Translations under genes and position numbers: made by a program | Shown: positions 1 through 11,949 of the stretch, in pieces | How positions within the stretch are numbered: position 1 is the stretch's first letter | Layout: each line of letters begins with the position of its first letter | Notes under the pieces: generated by a model | The model's database searches: none | What the model was told of the DNA's origin: nothing | The model's input: only the letters and a program-made list of their open reading frames with translations | DNA from: Ascoidea rubescens DSM 1968 | Taxonomy: Eukaryota; Ascomycota; Saccharomycetes; Ascoideales; Ascoideaceae | DNA length: 64,000 nt | Direction: 5' to 3' | Assembly: GCF_001661345.1 (NCBI RefSeq) | Contig: NW_017962919.1 | Coordinates: 186,001-250,000 of the forward strand

Positions 1-1614
1 AACCCAGTTGAATAGCTCTTGATGGACTGACCGAGTATGGATAAAAAGTGATGTTGCAAACGAAATATTATCTTTTGCACCATTTGCATTGACTGATATT
101 ATACCAGCAATTGATCAAAGCATCGAAAGATCATTCTCCTGAATGGTTGACCATTGAACATCATTTTCAAATTCCTTGTCTCAAGGAGTGTTAATGTCTT
201 AAGATTTGTCTTCTACGAGTTCTGATCTGATCATTTCACAAAATCTGTCTAAGACGTTTTGAGTCGGGCATTGGTAGGCTCAATAATTGTTCGAAAGACC
301 AATTGTTAGGTGCCACTTTTTTGATGCCGATCATGTTCATGCGCAATGCCTTTGCTATAAATAATTGGTTTTCTGCCCTTTCCGCAATTGTATTATTGTG
401 ACGTAAATGGATATTAAGCTGCTGAGTGGCAGATCAAGCATCAATCTAATGAGTAGCGATAGTGGCAATTGCAAATGGTTGAAAGTTGATTTCCTTTAAG
501 TCATCCGCCTTCCAACTCATTCTCACATTCAATCCAATTAACCAAGGTTACAACGAGGTTCATCTCAAGCAAATATAGAAACAAAATAAAATCATTTGAC
601 GTATTAATTAATCGGTGTTCTATTATCATTTTCATTACTTAAACAATGGTTTCGAATGACAATGAAGCACTCACATTGGCTTCCTATCGACAATTCCAAT
701 AAGATATTTAATTTTTCATTCACGCATTATCAATATGTTGCTCAAGTTCCCATATTTTAACACTTCACCTTCGTTTAGTAGTAGTCATGGTAAGGCAACC
801 TTGGTAATTTATCATCTCGTAAAATCTATAGTCCTTAGCTGAACGTCTTATTTTCAAAGATGGCTTTTGTTATTCAGCTATTTCACTTTTCACTTCGTCT
901 GTAAACTCTTCCTATCAAGATTACTTTGTCTTTATGATACAACCGCCGCAGACAATGGTTAGGCTTCGTGGAGAACTAAAATACCTTTTGATCATCATTG
1001 AATATGAATATCCTATTTGAATAACCAACACAAAAATTATATGTTAAATTAACTTTATTCAAGCTGTCACTAAAGTATATCTCAGTATGCAATTTCGAAA
1101 TCTAACTCAATTCCAATCTTTTTTTTCCCCAATGCATGATATGTGCTTATTGTCGGTATTGGATAACGTGGCTTCGAAGAAATCATGACCTCAAGTCGCT
1201 GAGTCACCATTGATTTGCTTCTCACTGGTCCCCCTAAGAATGCATCGAATCTGCGTCAGCAGGAGGACCCCGAAAAGCAATGATGCTGTTGAGTTTGGCT
1301 TTAATGGACGCGCCGGTGGTATTTCTGCCAATGAAACTCCAAGAGGATTTGCTGCTATTCGCGAAAAATTAATGAAACTGCTCTGCAATTGAAACTGATT
1401 TGACATTAGGATAATCAAGACGTTGAACAAATCATCAATAGGTCAGATGAAAATTTGTCAAGTCAAGGAAATGGCGAAGTTCTTAAGCTTGTTAGAAGCG
1501 GCTTAAATCGCTGAATTCATTCAGCCAATTCAACACGATATCGAAAACCACATGCTTTGCTTGCACTCATCGTGCCGGATTTAGGTCAAGCGGCTACTAT
1601 TCTCCCTTTCGTAA
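1..1614. other. Unassigned AT-rich sequence at left edge
   Basis: Only short frames occur here, none longer than 80 codons, and I see no motif that identifies a family. A frame at 1210-1392 (+) and its opposite-strand partner at 1191-1430 are both too short to choose between. Weak resemblance of 300-440 to the N-terminal part of a Ty1/copia RT was considered and not accepted. The sequence may be the decayed tail of an element that begins outside the window. Confidence 0.3.
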
Positions 1615-1935
1615 GTTGATAATAGTGATGATCTATGCTTCCCTGAAAGCAATTGTATAGTTGACAACACAATCGACCTTGCCCTCCAAATAGAATCTAT
1701 ACCAATTGCTGAAATCCTCACAGACATTACTGAATATCCAGAAGCACCATTGCTATCATACTCATTGAAATCAGTGTCACTAAGCAAGCACATTGAAAAA
1801 GCAGAAACACTGTCTACCAACGTGAAGTTACTCAACCGCTTTGTTTTGCTCATCAGAGCTGACATTGCAAAAAACAAAGAATATATTAGTGAAATGAAAT
1901 ATATGAATTTATTCAGTGCCTTTTCGACGCAATGA
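1615..1935 (+). other. Open frame of about 107 codons, function unknown
   Basis: The frame runs without a stop from just after a TAA at 1612-1614 to a stop ending at 1935. It has no early ATG, so it is either an exon-like remnant or an old decayed coding segment. The predicted product is rich in Ile, Leu, Ser, Glu and Asp. Its middle is acidic, with an IESIPIAEIL stretch, and its C-terminal third is more basic and probably helical. I recognise no domain, and an alternative frame of 98 codons overlaps on the opposite strand at 1581-1877. The plus frame is favoured only because it is slightly longer and its composition looks more like a soluble protein. Chance remains a reasonable explanation. 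Confidence 0.2.
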
Positions 1936-3289
1936 ACTTACTGACGACGGATCAAAGTCAGCAACAGGATACCGTAATTGAATGACGATCACTCCGATGT
2001 TGAATAAATTCTTGGTTGAGCTGCCGCACCTTTCGTTGTGAACAGTGGTAAACCATTAAATTACGCAAAGATGGCAAAATATTCATCGAATGTGTCAATC
2101 ACTTCGATATTGCCACAACATCGAGATCCGCTATAGTTGGTTCTCCAGTAATGTGACTTCTAAATTATTTCAAGATGTCCAAAAAATATCGTTATTCTAG
2201 TGAAATTTGTTGATAGTGTTTAAATGTGGCACTGTAAGATTGAATAATACTTTCACAAGTAAATGACTAATGAAATTAAAAATTGGATTTGGTTGTATTG
2301 AGCCTGCATTTCTTAATTGATAATATATAGTATTTGAATCTAACTAGAACGATTTCGAGAGGAAATGATTTCAGTGAGCCATTATAGCCCGAATGGATAC
2401 TAAAGTTGAAACGAATTATTGACGCATAATGTAAAACGTGAAATATCTGAAAGGAAAAATGTATCCATTTAGTATGAACGAACTAATCTTATGTTTGTCA
2501 TTTTTTATGAGCTCTTCAAAAATTTTACTCACATACCATTAACCAAAATAAATTGATGACCAATTTTTAAAGTGAAGTCTTCTTCCGTAAACGCAAAGTG
2601 GATGGGCTTCAGCGAAAATCTTTGAAGTTTAACGGATATGCTAAAATAAATTTTGAACTGATATCAGCAGGCTCTTAAAATAATTGCAGGCAACGTTGTG
2701 ATAAATCTATCAAGTGGTTAAATCCAAACATGTCCAACCAAGCAAGAACATGTTGTGGCACACTTGGGCATCAAAGTGAATGTGGACAATTGTTGGAAGA
2801 CAGATATTTAAACAGTAGTTTGAATTGCTTCTCTCACACTTCCTCACAATTAGTGTCTTTGATTGATTTATGATACTAATAGCGTCAACAAAATGATCAA
2901 TGTGACAGGAGAATGAAATGAAGGGCTATCAACCACCTTGAATATATTGACAACGTCAATGACAATATTAATCGAATAACTCCGTTTGATCGGCCTGTTG
3001 GCAATCGTTTCACCAGTAAATATTCATTATATCTCATATAGTTAAAGTTGCTGTGAGGTATGAATGGAAAAGGGTGTCAAAGACAATAGTTTCCTATCAA
3101 ACCAAATAAGAGACGACACTAGCGCTCTATGGCTTCTACACGTCTGCCAGAGAAAAATCACTTCCTATTGCTTTAGCTGATGAAGCATATCTTGAAATAG
3201 CATTTAACAGCGGGAAGGCCAATAGCCCGGCTGAAGAGCACAATACAAATGTACCCATCAAGATTGTGAACCAACCACATAAACATTTG
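1936..3289. other. Unassigned sequence upstream of the P450 fragment
   Basis: No frame longer than 60 codons and no recognisable motif is present. The N-terminal half of the neighbouring P450 would be expected here if that copy had been full length, but no proline-rich hinge or C-helix WxxxR motif could be picked out. If present, it has decayed beyond recognition by eye. Confidence 0.3.
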
Positions 3290-4014
3290 TTGAGATTGTC
3301 TCACTTGGGCCAACCACTGTGACACCAATGGCTGTGAGTTGAAGATATTGTTTCAAAGGATAGAGTTTGATGGATTTATTGTATCAATTATGATGATGTC
3401 TGAAGTCACTATGCTTGAAATGCACATAATTATTATAGCAATTTATGGACTGGTCTTTCCTTTGAGAAACATAGTGTATCACTCGGAAGGCAGCGGATGA
3501 ATAATTATCTAAAGGAGCAACTAATTTATCTAGCAGGTGATCGGGATAGACTCAATAATCAACTGGTCAATTGCAAGAATGTTGTTTTGGCATCGATGAA
3601 CGAGATGTTGCGGTTCTCAATGCCTGCTAACGAAATCGTTGTCCATTCGGTGTCACAATTCATTCTTGGCGACTAAGCATCAATATAGATATCGCAATAC
3701 TCGTGATGAGCTCTTTTGCAATTAATCATTGCTTGAAGCTTTCAGAGTAATTAGTGTTTTGACGAGCACTGAGCACTCCAATTTGTTTTCTCATTTTGGC
3801 CTTTAACTTACTTCTTTGGATTAGATCAACAAACATGGTGTTTCTAGTTGAATTGTTTCTACAGGCCGTAGCCGATGATAATTACGATTTTCGGTTTGCT
3901 GTTCGAACATCTGACAATGACTGTTCACTGATCGATATCAGTTTGGTACCAATATATGTCCTTGTTTTGTGTTGGCAAAAGAACATGTCGATTTTGAGAG
4001 GGCTCCATTGATAG
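3290..4014 (+). pseudogene. Cytochrome P450 pseudogene, CYP2-clan-like, C-terminal half
   Basis: P450s are haem monooxygenases, anchored in the endoplasmic reticulum in animals. The best block is the open frame 3497-3673. It carries a GDRDRL segment, then NEMLRF, whose E-M-L-R at 3602-3613 fits the invariant ExxR of the K helix, then a Pro and a VVHSV segment like the one that follows the K helix in CYP1/CYP2 enzymes. A TAA follows at 3674-3676. The similarity resumes in a shifted frame at 3676-3747, ending in FAINHCLKLSE, which resembles the AINHDPKLW segment of the family. The same frame, after two stops, holds 3796-4011, with an NMVFLVELFLQ helix and a C-terminal PIYVLVL strand that fit the end of a P450. 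A weak I-helix candidate (GPTTVT) lies near 3320. The haem-binding FxxGxRxCxG loop is not recognisable, and the stretch before it is shorter than normal. No intron is needed between the K helix and the C terminus, so a processed copy is possible. Confidence 0.62.
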
Positions 4015-6240
4015 ATTTATGATTTCCTCAACACAATACAGTTGGTTGATCATCAACTTCCTGAGGGATGATTGATGATATCAATCCATTCACGTTGTCA
4101 GTATTTTCACTATTAGTCAAGTTGTATCTCCTCAAGACCTATATTTTCATGCTGAAGTGATCCTTCCTAGGTGCTGTGGTACTGTGCATTGGTGATGTGA
4201 GTATGACCTTAGATTTCTTATCAACATCACTTACAATCTTACGAAGCAGTCCCTTGACTCATGATGAATAATCATTGCATTATTCACAACTACATTGGGG
4301 CAACTCTTATCAACAGCAGTAGCAGTTGCCGCTCAAATACTCCTTTGTGTTCAATTCGGGAAGATACAAATGTCAATCTCAAAATGCTGTCTGATCTGAT
4401 CCGAATATCTTGTTTCGTTATTAATACTTATGTTGGATGCTATCAGCCGCTGAGGTTCATTCGAACAATTATTACTTATTGAAGAAGCAGTTTTTACATT
4501 AGTATAACAGCTGGCAGCTTCATTTTTTCAACTGGAATTGTAGATTGGTTGATTCGAAGGCATATATTTGAGTCGCTTCTCCAAACTAACCAGATCTCAA
4601 TGATTTCGAAGAGTCATTTCCAAACCAGAAGGCGATTAGATTAAAAAGCTATAACAAACCGATCCACATTTTGGTTCTTTTAAAAAGCTGATAGTCTTTC
4701 ACTATGATTCAAACCATGCTTATGAGCCCCAAATGGCGCATCGACCACGTCAATTTCGCTTTTGGACCGTTTCAGAGTTTCCAGTGACGACTTTATTAAT
4801 TGTTGTAAAAGATATGATTGGCCATGAAAATGGAATGAGCTGATGCAACGATCCGGTATATCTCTGCACCATCTCAGTCAATTACTAGTGAACTAGTTTA
4901 TGGTTCGACTAGTTTGCTTTATTTGTAAGCATTTGCATGATGAAAAGATAGATAATGTGCAGTGAATTGATTGATCAATCCTCCTTCCATGCTGCAGTTG
5001 TTCATCCTTTCACTTTTGAATTCATTACATACTTGGTTAAATAAAGGTTCTTGATTGACGCACGGAGCAATGATTCAACTATTGATAGTGACTCAATTAT
5101 TGATTCGGATGTCTCTCTTCATCCGGAGGATGTGCCCAACATCACTAATATCGTTTTCTGCCATTCAAAGTTGTTCGTAGGCGCCGTTAGCAAATTCAAC
5201 TGAATCCCCTGTTTTATATTTTTCTTAATATGCAGTTCCGTGCATTGGTGATATTTGGAGCGGTTAGTTCGGTTTGCATGAATAAATGATGTCTCTCATG
5301 TTTCGCAAGCACTTTCAATATCACTGTGACCCTCAATCATTGTTGGTGGTTGGATTTCTTTGATTGTTATAAGAGAAACATTCCTCACCCTATCGTGAAA
5401 CGAAGAACATTCAGTGTCCCCAACGGAATCACTTTGGACTTCTATGGACATTACAGCCCAAAATTGATGGATTTGCTCAGATTCACCAATGGTAAGACTT
5501 GGTTGCACAACGGATAGTGTTTTCAGTTCAATGTGATCGTTGTAACCGTTATCAGCCAATATGTCAGTACAAGTGAGATTTGTTGGTGAATTCGGAACTA
5601 CCTTCATATTCGATGATTCAATCCATCCAAAATTACCACTTCGTTATGTCCAACAAATCTTTCGACTTTCAACCATTATATTCATATTTAGCTTTTATTT
5701 TGATTAGTTAAAAGATCAAAACTGTTCAAAACATGAGACCCTCCACATGAGTCATGAATGTATTGAACATCGCAAAGGTCACAAATTAATTGACTGTGCT
5801 TAAGATCTAAAATTCATGTATATTGAGTAACAACTCTCAAAACATCAGCAACATCAAGTGTGAAAACACCAAAGCTAACCAGCATTAAATTTTTACTTTA
5901 CAATCATGTTTAATTTCATACCAGTTACCAAGCTAACACCTCCTACGTTTTGATTTGCGCATTTCACAATGTGAACAATGAATATATTTATGAACCAATG
6001 GCTATAATTATTGTTTTGACGTTCTCGCCCTTCACTGAAACTTATTGAATGTTGCCCTTACACTGTCCCTATTATTACTAATGCGTATTCGACTATATCA
6101 CCGGACCTGATATATTTTCACCAATCCTAAAATTATTTTCACTGAAAAATAATTATCAGTTGAACATGAACTTTATCTGAAGTTACGTAAAAATAAAGAA
6201 CTATAGTATTTTACGGCTTTTTATATGAATATCATCCATT
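4015..6240. other. Unassigned stretch between P450 pseudogene and copia fossil 1
   Basis: Short frames occur on both strands. The longest is 103 codons at 5296-5607 (-), with a 63-codon frame opposite it at 5326-5517 (+). Neither shows a domain I know. The 103-codon minus frame has a plausible soluble composition but no flanking continuity. The 5' LTR and leader of the following copia element may lie in the last several hundred bases, but I could not define ends. Confidence 0.3.
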
Positions 6241-7059
6241 GATTAAATGCGGCCTATATGAAGAGTGCTGTTTCAACTCAAAATAGTTTACCCGTGTCGT
6301 TCTTGTTAAATTCGTTCTTTCTATCTAACTTTGCGTTTGTGAAATTAAAGGCAGGGGTAATTCTTTACATTTCAAATACCTCCTACGGGTATGCAATGTT
6401 CTATAATATAAATATATCACTGCAACCACGATTGAAACTAGTGGTAAATTGCTTTAAACTAAATATTTGCCCATCACAATGGTTTATAATATTCAATGGG
6501 TCAATGCAGAAGAATTTTGAATGTTACCCTCGACATTGCTTGGCCTTCCCCCAAATTTCGCCATTAAGTTCAACCCCCTTATAAAGTCGTCATACGATTT
6601 ATGTCTGATTTGATTGATATGTCTGGCACTGGTGCTGATTGGCCGTTGATCAACAATTGGCCCATCAAGAAGATTACCACCCACGTTGAGAGTGATGAGT
6701 TTAAATTTAAGAGATTCATTTGTATTCCTGATTTCATCCCAGCTGTGAGAAGATCTGCTCCTATTGTTGAAGCATTAATCAGAGCTGGTTTTTAATCCAG
6801 TGCAATTAGGTACCATAATGAACCCAACGAGTTTTGAAATATTCATTAGCTCAAATAGAAATTATCTGAAGGAATTTAATTTTATAAAAGTTCGCAGTGA
6901 TGGAAAGTTATCAAATAATCAATTAATGAATAACATATCAAAAAGTTGGAAATGCAAACCAATACCGACTGAACTGATTGTCAGTGGCTTAGATCTATTG
7001 CTACTGATTCTGTTCCTCTCAAGATCGAATCAGAGATCCCGCTAAAAATGCTTGAAGAC

Positions 7060-7318
7060 AATTGAATGCCCGGCGACGCGTTTGGTGAAACTGAGCGAAT
7101 TCCATCTTTTCCAATTGAAGAAACAGAGCGCCGCTCATGGTGAAAAAGAAGTGAGATTGTCAACAAACCCAATGAAGTCAATCAACCTGACCAGAGCTTT
7201 CGACACAGCATTACTACCTCAACTAATGTTAGGTCCGCTAACTGTGGTGATGCTGGTCATTAGGCGCAAAATTGTCCAGAGCAAAAGAATGTTCAACTTC
7301 ATGAAATCATTCAAATAG
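7060..7318 (+). mobile_element. Gag C-terminal part with CCHC zinc knuckle (copia fossil 1)
   Basis: In 7234-7275 the residues C-G-D-A-G-H with a following Q-N-C match the second half of the CX2CX4HX4C nucleic-acid-binding knuckle found near the C terminus of copia Gag. In the living family this part packages element RNA inside the particle. It lies about 145 bases upstream of the protease motif, the usual spacing. The upstream sequence from about 6240 may hold the rest of Gag but is too decayed to outline. It is a broken fossil. Confidence 0.65.
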
Positions 7319-7418
7319 TTGAGCCTCTTGTTGACGTTAAGAAAGTGATTGGAAATAAAAATCATCCATTTGTGAAGTTCCTACGTTGATTGACGCTTAT
7401 TTAAACATTAAAGAAAAT

Positions 7419-7838
7419 CTTGACTCAGGTGCCGCATCTCATTTTGAAAACAGTGATGAAGTGCTTGTGATCATTCACTTTGAAACATATTTCTTCAAGG
7501 TCTCCATAGTGAGAATGATTCCTCAACAAATAAGATTTTAATCTGGGTTGCATGAAATTGCCTGAGGGCATGCCCATCCGAAGTCACCTTCCAATGTCAA
7601 TATTGATGTGAAATTGACTAAAAGAGGATGCAATGGTCTTATCGGAAAAATCAAACCATTAATTCACAACAGTGGTGTCATCATCGTTCAGAATGAAGAA
7701 AGGAGTGAACTATTATACCAAGGATCAATACAGAAAAGAAATGATGTAGTATTCCCAACACTGAGTGTGATCTGGTTCGAACTCACCAAATCCACTGACG
7801 TTGCTCTGTTAATTGAATCAAAACGTCACCATCAATGA
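7419..7838 (+). mobile_element. Aspartic protease and Gag-pre-integrase remnant (copia fossil 1)
   Basis: The motif LDSGAASHF at 7419-7445 is the active-site loop of a copia aspartic protease, which in living elements cleaves the Gag-Pol polyprotein. Following sequence has the LP-x-GMP segment and then, at 7608-7838, a frame with alternating hydrophobic residues ending in VVFPTL. This fits the end of the protease and the start of the Gag-pre-integrase linker. Position immediately after the zinc knuckle supports the call. It is broken. Confidence 0.75.
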
Positions 7839-8639
7839 TTCTACTTTTTGGGAAAGCGGAAGTGCAATAGTGAAATGAGAAGCATATCCTTTAGCTCTAG
7901 GCATGTGCCTACTCTCAATGCATCGCAATGGAAGAAAATTACTTAATGGGAACATTATCTCTGATAATTTTTTCGGCCTGTAGAGTGACCAAATTCATCT
8001 TCGGTCAAACATTTTTTTTCCATTTTGTGCTTACAATCATTCCAATTTTCAATTTTTCAAGCAGATTTTTTCTTACAATTATTGCAATCCACAAATGAAG
8101 CAATTGATTAATAATCAAGGGACCAACTAAAGCGGTCCTTCAATCTATATCAATTGTGAGCTGAACTTAGTCCATTTTAAACAATTACAAATGATCTACT
8201 TCCACTTAAGGATATTCTATCGTTCTTCGATAATATCTTATTTCAATTCTTGAACTTTATTTAGCGTTATACAATGTTTTGCAAATGAAATCCTATATGC
8301 TGTCATTAGAACATATAGTCCATTGTTTGAGACGTACCTATAGTCGGATCGCTTTTCAGTTGTTTTTATTTGAGGTTTTCTATTCCACATCAAATGTTTC
8401 ATTCTAGTTAACTTTCAAATGAATGGTGTAAAATGCACTGATATACTTTAATTTGTCTACACAGTATTTATAATGATCGAAAGTAAAGTGAGCAAACATT
8501 TTGGAAAAATCTGAATTCAAATTGCTTCCCATTCTCATTAAATGAATCAACTACTTTAAGCTAATCAATCAGATATTGAATCGATTAGAAGCATACAGTC
8601 TCACAGTTTCACACAACCTGAACATCAATATCTTTCGTG

Positions 8640-9155
8640 CTGTCAATTTGGCGGCAATCGTTGCAAGAAGTATATTGAAGAGGACACAATATCAACTTTC
8701 ATCAATAATGTAATTCCGGCTACGTGCGAGAAAACAATATATTTTGGTTCTTCTTCGCATTCCAAGTGCAAAATGAGTCTGTTCTTCACACTGCATGTTA
8801 TTCACATCATATTCACGAAAACCACGGTCGTGGATATAGAAATGTGCTGAATACTTGATCTTAAAATAAGTATTGCACTATCAATAATGTTTGCCCGATA
8901 GAAGCATGTGATACTTTGTTTTCGGTTTAAATCAAATCATAACTTTCACGATTTCAGTTCATAATTCAATGGATGATTGGGGAACTTATTTTCGTTGATT
9001 TTGTTGGCAAAACAAGTGTTGAACATGGATTCATTGATATGGGTCGTCAATCGCTGTTAGCTGCAGGTCATCCACCGCTGTTCAAATCAGAAGCAGCAAA
9101 TTCACTAATTGAATTACTAGTAGTATTTCCAACATTTGTCAGTCAACCAAATTGA
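8640..9155 (+). mobile_element. Integrase remnant (copia fossil 1)
   Basis: Two weak blocks lie where integrase should be. A segment near 8640-8720 resembles the surroundings of the DNGGE motif. The frame 8973-9155 contains SLLAAGHPPLFKSEAAN, which resembles the stretch after the QNGxxER motif, where copia integrases have LL, then LP, then FW-x-EA. Spacing between them is compressed compared with intact elements. Placement between protease and RT is right. The call depends on context more than on either motif alone. Confidence 0.5.
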
Positions 9156-10349
9156 TGTTCTTGCTTTATTAAAGCGTATAATGAGCATAGTTCTTGTATT
9201 TATAAAAAGGACTACAATGAAAAAGGTTAGATCCATCAAGCTATTGCAACTCGTTCATCCTTCGAAGATGAATAATCCAACAAGTCCAGCAACGAAATCC
9301 AAATGAAAAAGAACCAATTAAGCATGTCACTAATATCATCTGAAGCAATATTGGTACGTGAATATTAATATTCGATCCTATTGAACAATTATATTGGTCA
9401 GAATACCAATCACGAATGTCAAAGCGAAACGCAACGGCAACGCCAAACGATTGTTACAGTTGATGGTCCATTTGGTGATGAAACGATTGCTATCAATCAT
9501 ATTGTGAAGCGTATGATTTAGAAAAGATAAATCGACAGTAGATCTTTTGAAATAATAGATAAAACAGAATTGCATTTTTGTTGAACACGATCCCAATCCA
9601 ATGCTTCCCAAATGGTTGATGTCAAGCAATAAATTGAGAGTATCAGCATTTAAATAAAATTATTCGATTCGAGCTGAAAACTTGGAAACTGCAAGCCGTT
9701 TTGTTAGTTCTTGAGCAACATCTCCAACAACTTGTTTTTCTTTGATTGAACTTCAATAGTCCAACTCAGCCTACAAGCATCTTAGTAACGAAAAGCATAT
9801 GAGAATGAGTGATCCATTACACATAGATATTACTAATTTTACCATTGCAAAATTAAAAGATAAATCAAGCCCGATTGCTGTTCCGGCTGGTGAAGGTGCC
9901 TCGAATGTACTTGTTACTGACGCAATAATCGAATGAACGTTGATCAATTCTATTCTTTGAAAGAAACTATTAAACAATGTTGAGAAATCTATGAGGATAC
10001 TCAGAGAAACTCTAATGATTTGCATGCCAACTAAGGTCCGTCATTTCAACAATAGATATATATGTTCACAAGAATAACGTTGTCTTAGAGTTAAAATATG
10101 ATAGCTTGACTCAACTGAAGTCATCAGCAAATGTTGGAAAAGCTAATGATTAACCTTGAACGTCTTGAACAGGTGTAAATAGTCTTGTTATCTGACTTTG
10201 CTCAATCGTAATAGCTTTTATCGTTGATAAAGAAGCCGAACTATTGTTACCAGAATACAATTCAATCACCCATTGACTAGTCCTAGAAGATTTAACAGAC
10301 CTATAGAATTCGTAATGGTTAACTGGAATGGCAATGAAAATGAATTCAA

Positions 10350-11310
10350 TTGAAAAAATCCAAGTTTTTGATCAGTTCCAGAAGCAGCAGATGGAAGAAA
10401 ATATTGAAGAAGATAAGGTATTCGTTGTCGGTCATAAAACTGATGGCTGAGATGGCTTTAAAACAAAAATGGTTGCCAAAAGCGTTCTTCAAAACCTTTG
10501 CCAAATGTTTTTCGAAGTTAATTCCGCAGCAACCAAATGACACTCATCAAGATGAATGCATCTAATAGCCGCCATCACAACAGCAAGCTCTTGCTTTTTG
10601 ATACTTAGACAACTGTCTTGAATCAACGAATTGGGTATGCGGATTACGTCCATCTTCCCGGCGGATCATCCACGGCAACAATCGACTATTGGAAGTGAGC
10701 TAAATGCTTTTTTGGGTTGAATTAGCCACCTCTGATTTCTTTCAATTCAGCTACATGTGTTGCCAACGATAGCAATCACTAGTATGAATGAATGATATTT
10801 TCTTCTTCGGTTGGAATTTCAAGTTGTTTAAAATTCAATGTTGTGGACACAATTTCAACTGCTGCAAGAACAAGATATTATTTTGTTAAAGAAAAGACAT
10901 TCTATATGAGGAGTTCCAAAGAGCGAGATAAGGGATCTCAGAAAGGGCTTTTGTTGAATGTAGTTGTGATCAAACACCTAACGCATACATGAGTTCTTTA
11001 AAATTCTCCACTCAAAAAATTCAATTAGAATTTCAAGGGGAATAGTGAAAAAATCAAAAACACTTTCATCTAAATGATATCAAGATGTTGTTAAATCAGA
11101 GATTCAGCGTGCAATTCTTCTTTTAATTTTTAGATCAATTCCTAGTGCATTACTCTTTATGGCTCGTACAGTTAGATATGACACTTGATTTGGTACATCA
11201 TTGTTAAGCAGACATTTATTTAGTGTACCTGAAGTCAATTTTCGGGTGCTTTGAAAGCCCAATGATAAGTTTGTCAAAAAAATGACATCGGCATTCAAGA
11301 CTATGATAGT
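10350..11310 (+). mobile_element. Reverse transcriptase remnant (copia fossil 1)
   Basis: The N-terminal part, 10360-10560, has the FVVGHKTDG segment followed by KxKMVAK, the standard start of the copia RT fingers, where the family reads K-x-DG then R-x-KARLVAKG. The C-terminal connection is seen at 11160-11310: a YDT segment, then LLSRHL, then a V-R-V-L stretch. It corresponds to the RPDI, SRxL and KRVLRYL run before RNase H. The catalytic palm between them is not recognisable. It is a broken fossil. Confidence 0.7.
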
Positions 11311-11319
11311 AGGTGCTAT

Positions 11320-11500
11320 TGAAATCAAACCGCTTTCTGACTTCTTGACAAATGACAGTAAAGAAGAAACACGGATTACTCACTGGAGTTTTTTCTTCCA
11401 TTATCAGACAATAGTGACAATTATTGGGCAACTGAGAAAATCTCAAGCAACAATGAAGGTCGCTTCATCACAATGTAGATGGTGACTTGGGCTGATCGGC
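11320..11500 (+). mobile_element. RNase H remnant (copia fossil 1)
   Basis: The frame 11282-11485 contains LSDFLTNDSKEETRITHWSF, which follows the SDxDxAxDxxxRxSxxG pattern of copia RNase H. After it come a hydrophobic strand and a serine-rich stretch in the place of the SSTEAEY motif. It directly follows the RT connection segment, as in all copia elements. In living elements this domain degrades RNA in the RNA-DNA hybrid. It is broken. Confidence 0.65.
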
Positions 11501-11949
11501 TTCAACAAATCACTCATGCGCTCCGTTTTCATCCAGTGACGCTGATTATCTTTCTTGAACCAAAGCAACGAATAGAGAATTATTCATTCAATACATGTTC
11601 GACGAACTAAAGGGAAGACTTGCCTTTCTCAAATTCGATTGGTGTAACGATTCTTCGTAGAACATCTTATTCCATTTTGACACTCATAATCAATGCAAGC
11701 ATCTTGGTAATAACAAGCATGTTACTGCTCAATTTAGTTGTAATAATCAATTGGACCTGCATAATATTATTACGAAGGACAATGTTGCTGACGTTAATTG
11801 CAAGGACGATGATAGAGCTACTGAACGTACATTAGAAAAATGATTAAATACTTTGTATTTCTGTTCATCAAATTACAATATAACTCCCAAATTGTCAGGA
11901 AGTGCGCGAATAGCAAACTTAATCACCGTCAGACTTATGGTTCCCAGTT

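Noticed and set aside
300-440. N-terminal part of a Ty1/copia RT at the left edge
   Set aside because: Only a few scattered residues match and no later RT motif follows on either strand.
7765-7785. tRNA box B-like GGTTCGAACTC
   Set aside because: It lies within the decayed copia protease/Gag-pre-integrase coding region and has no companion box A or foldable arms.
10620-10730. RNase H of copia fossil 1 at GYADYVHLPGGSSTAT
   Set aside because: It lies before the RT connection segment, and a better RNase H is present at 11.32-11.50 kb.
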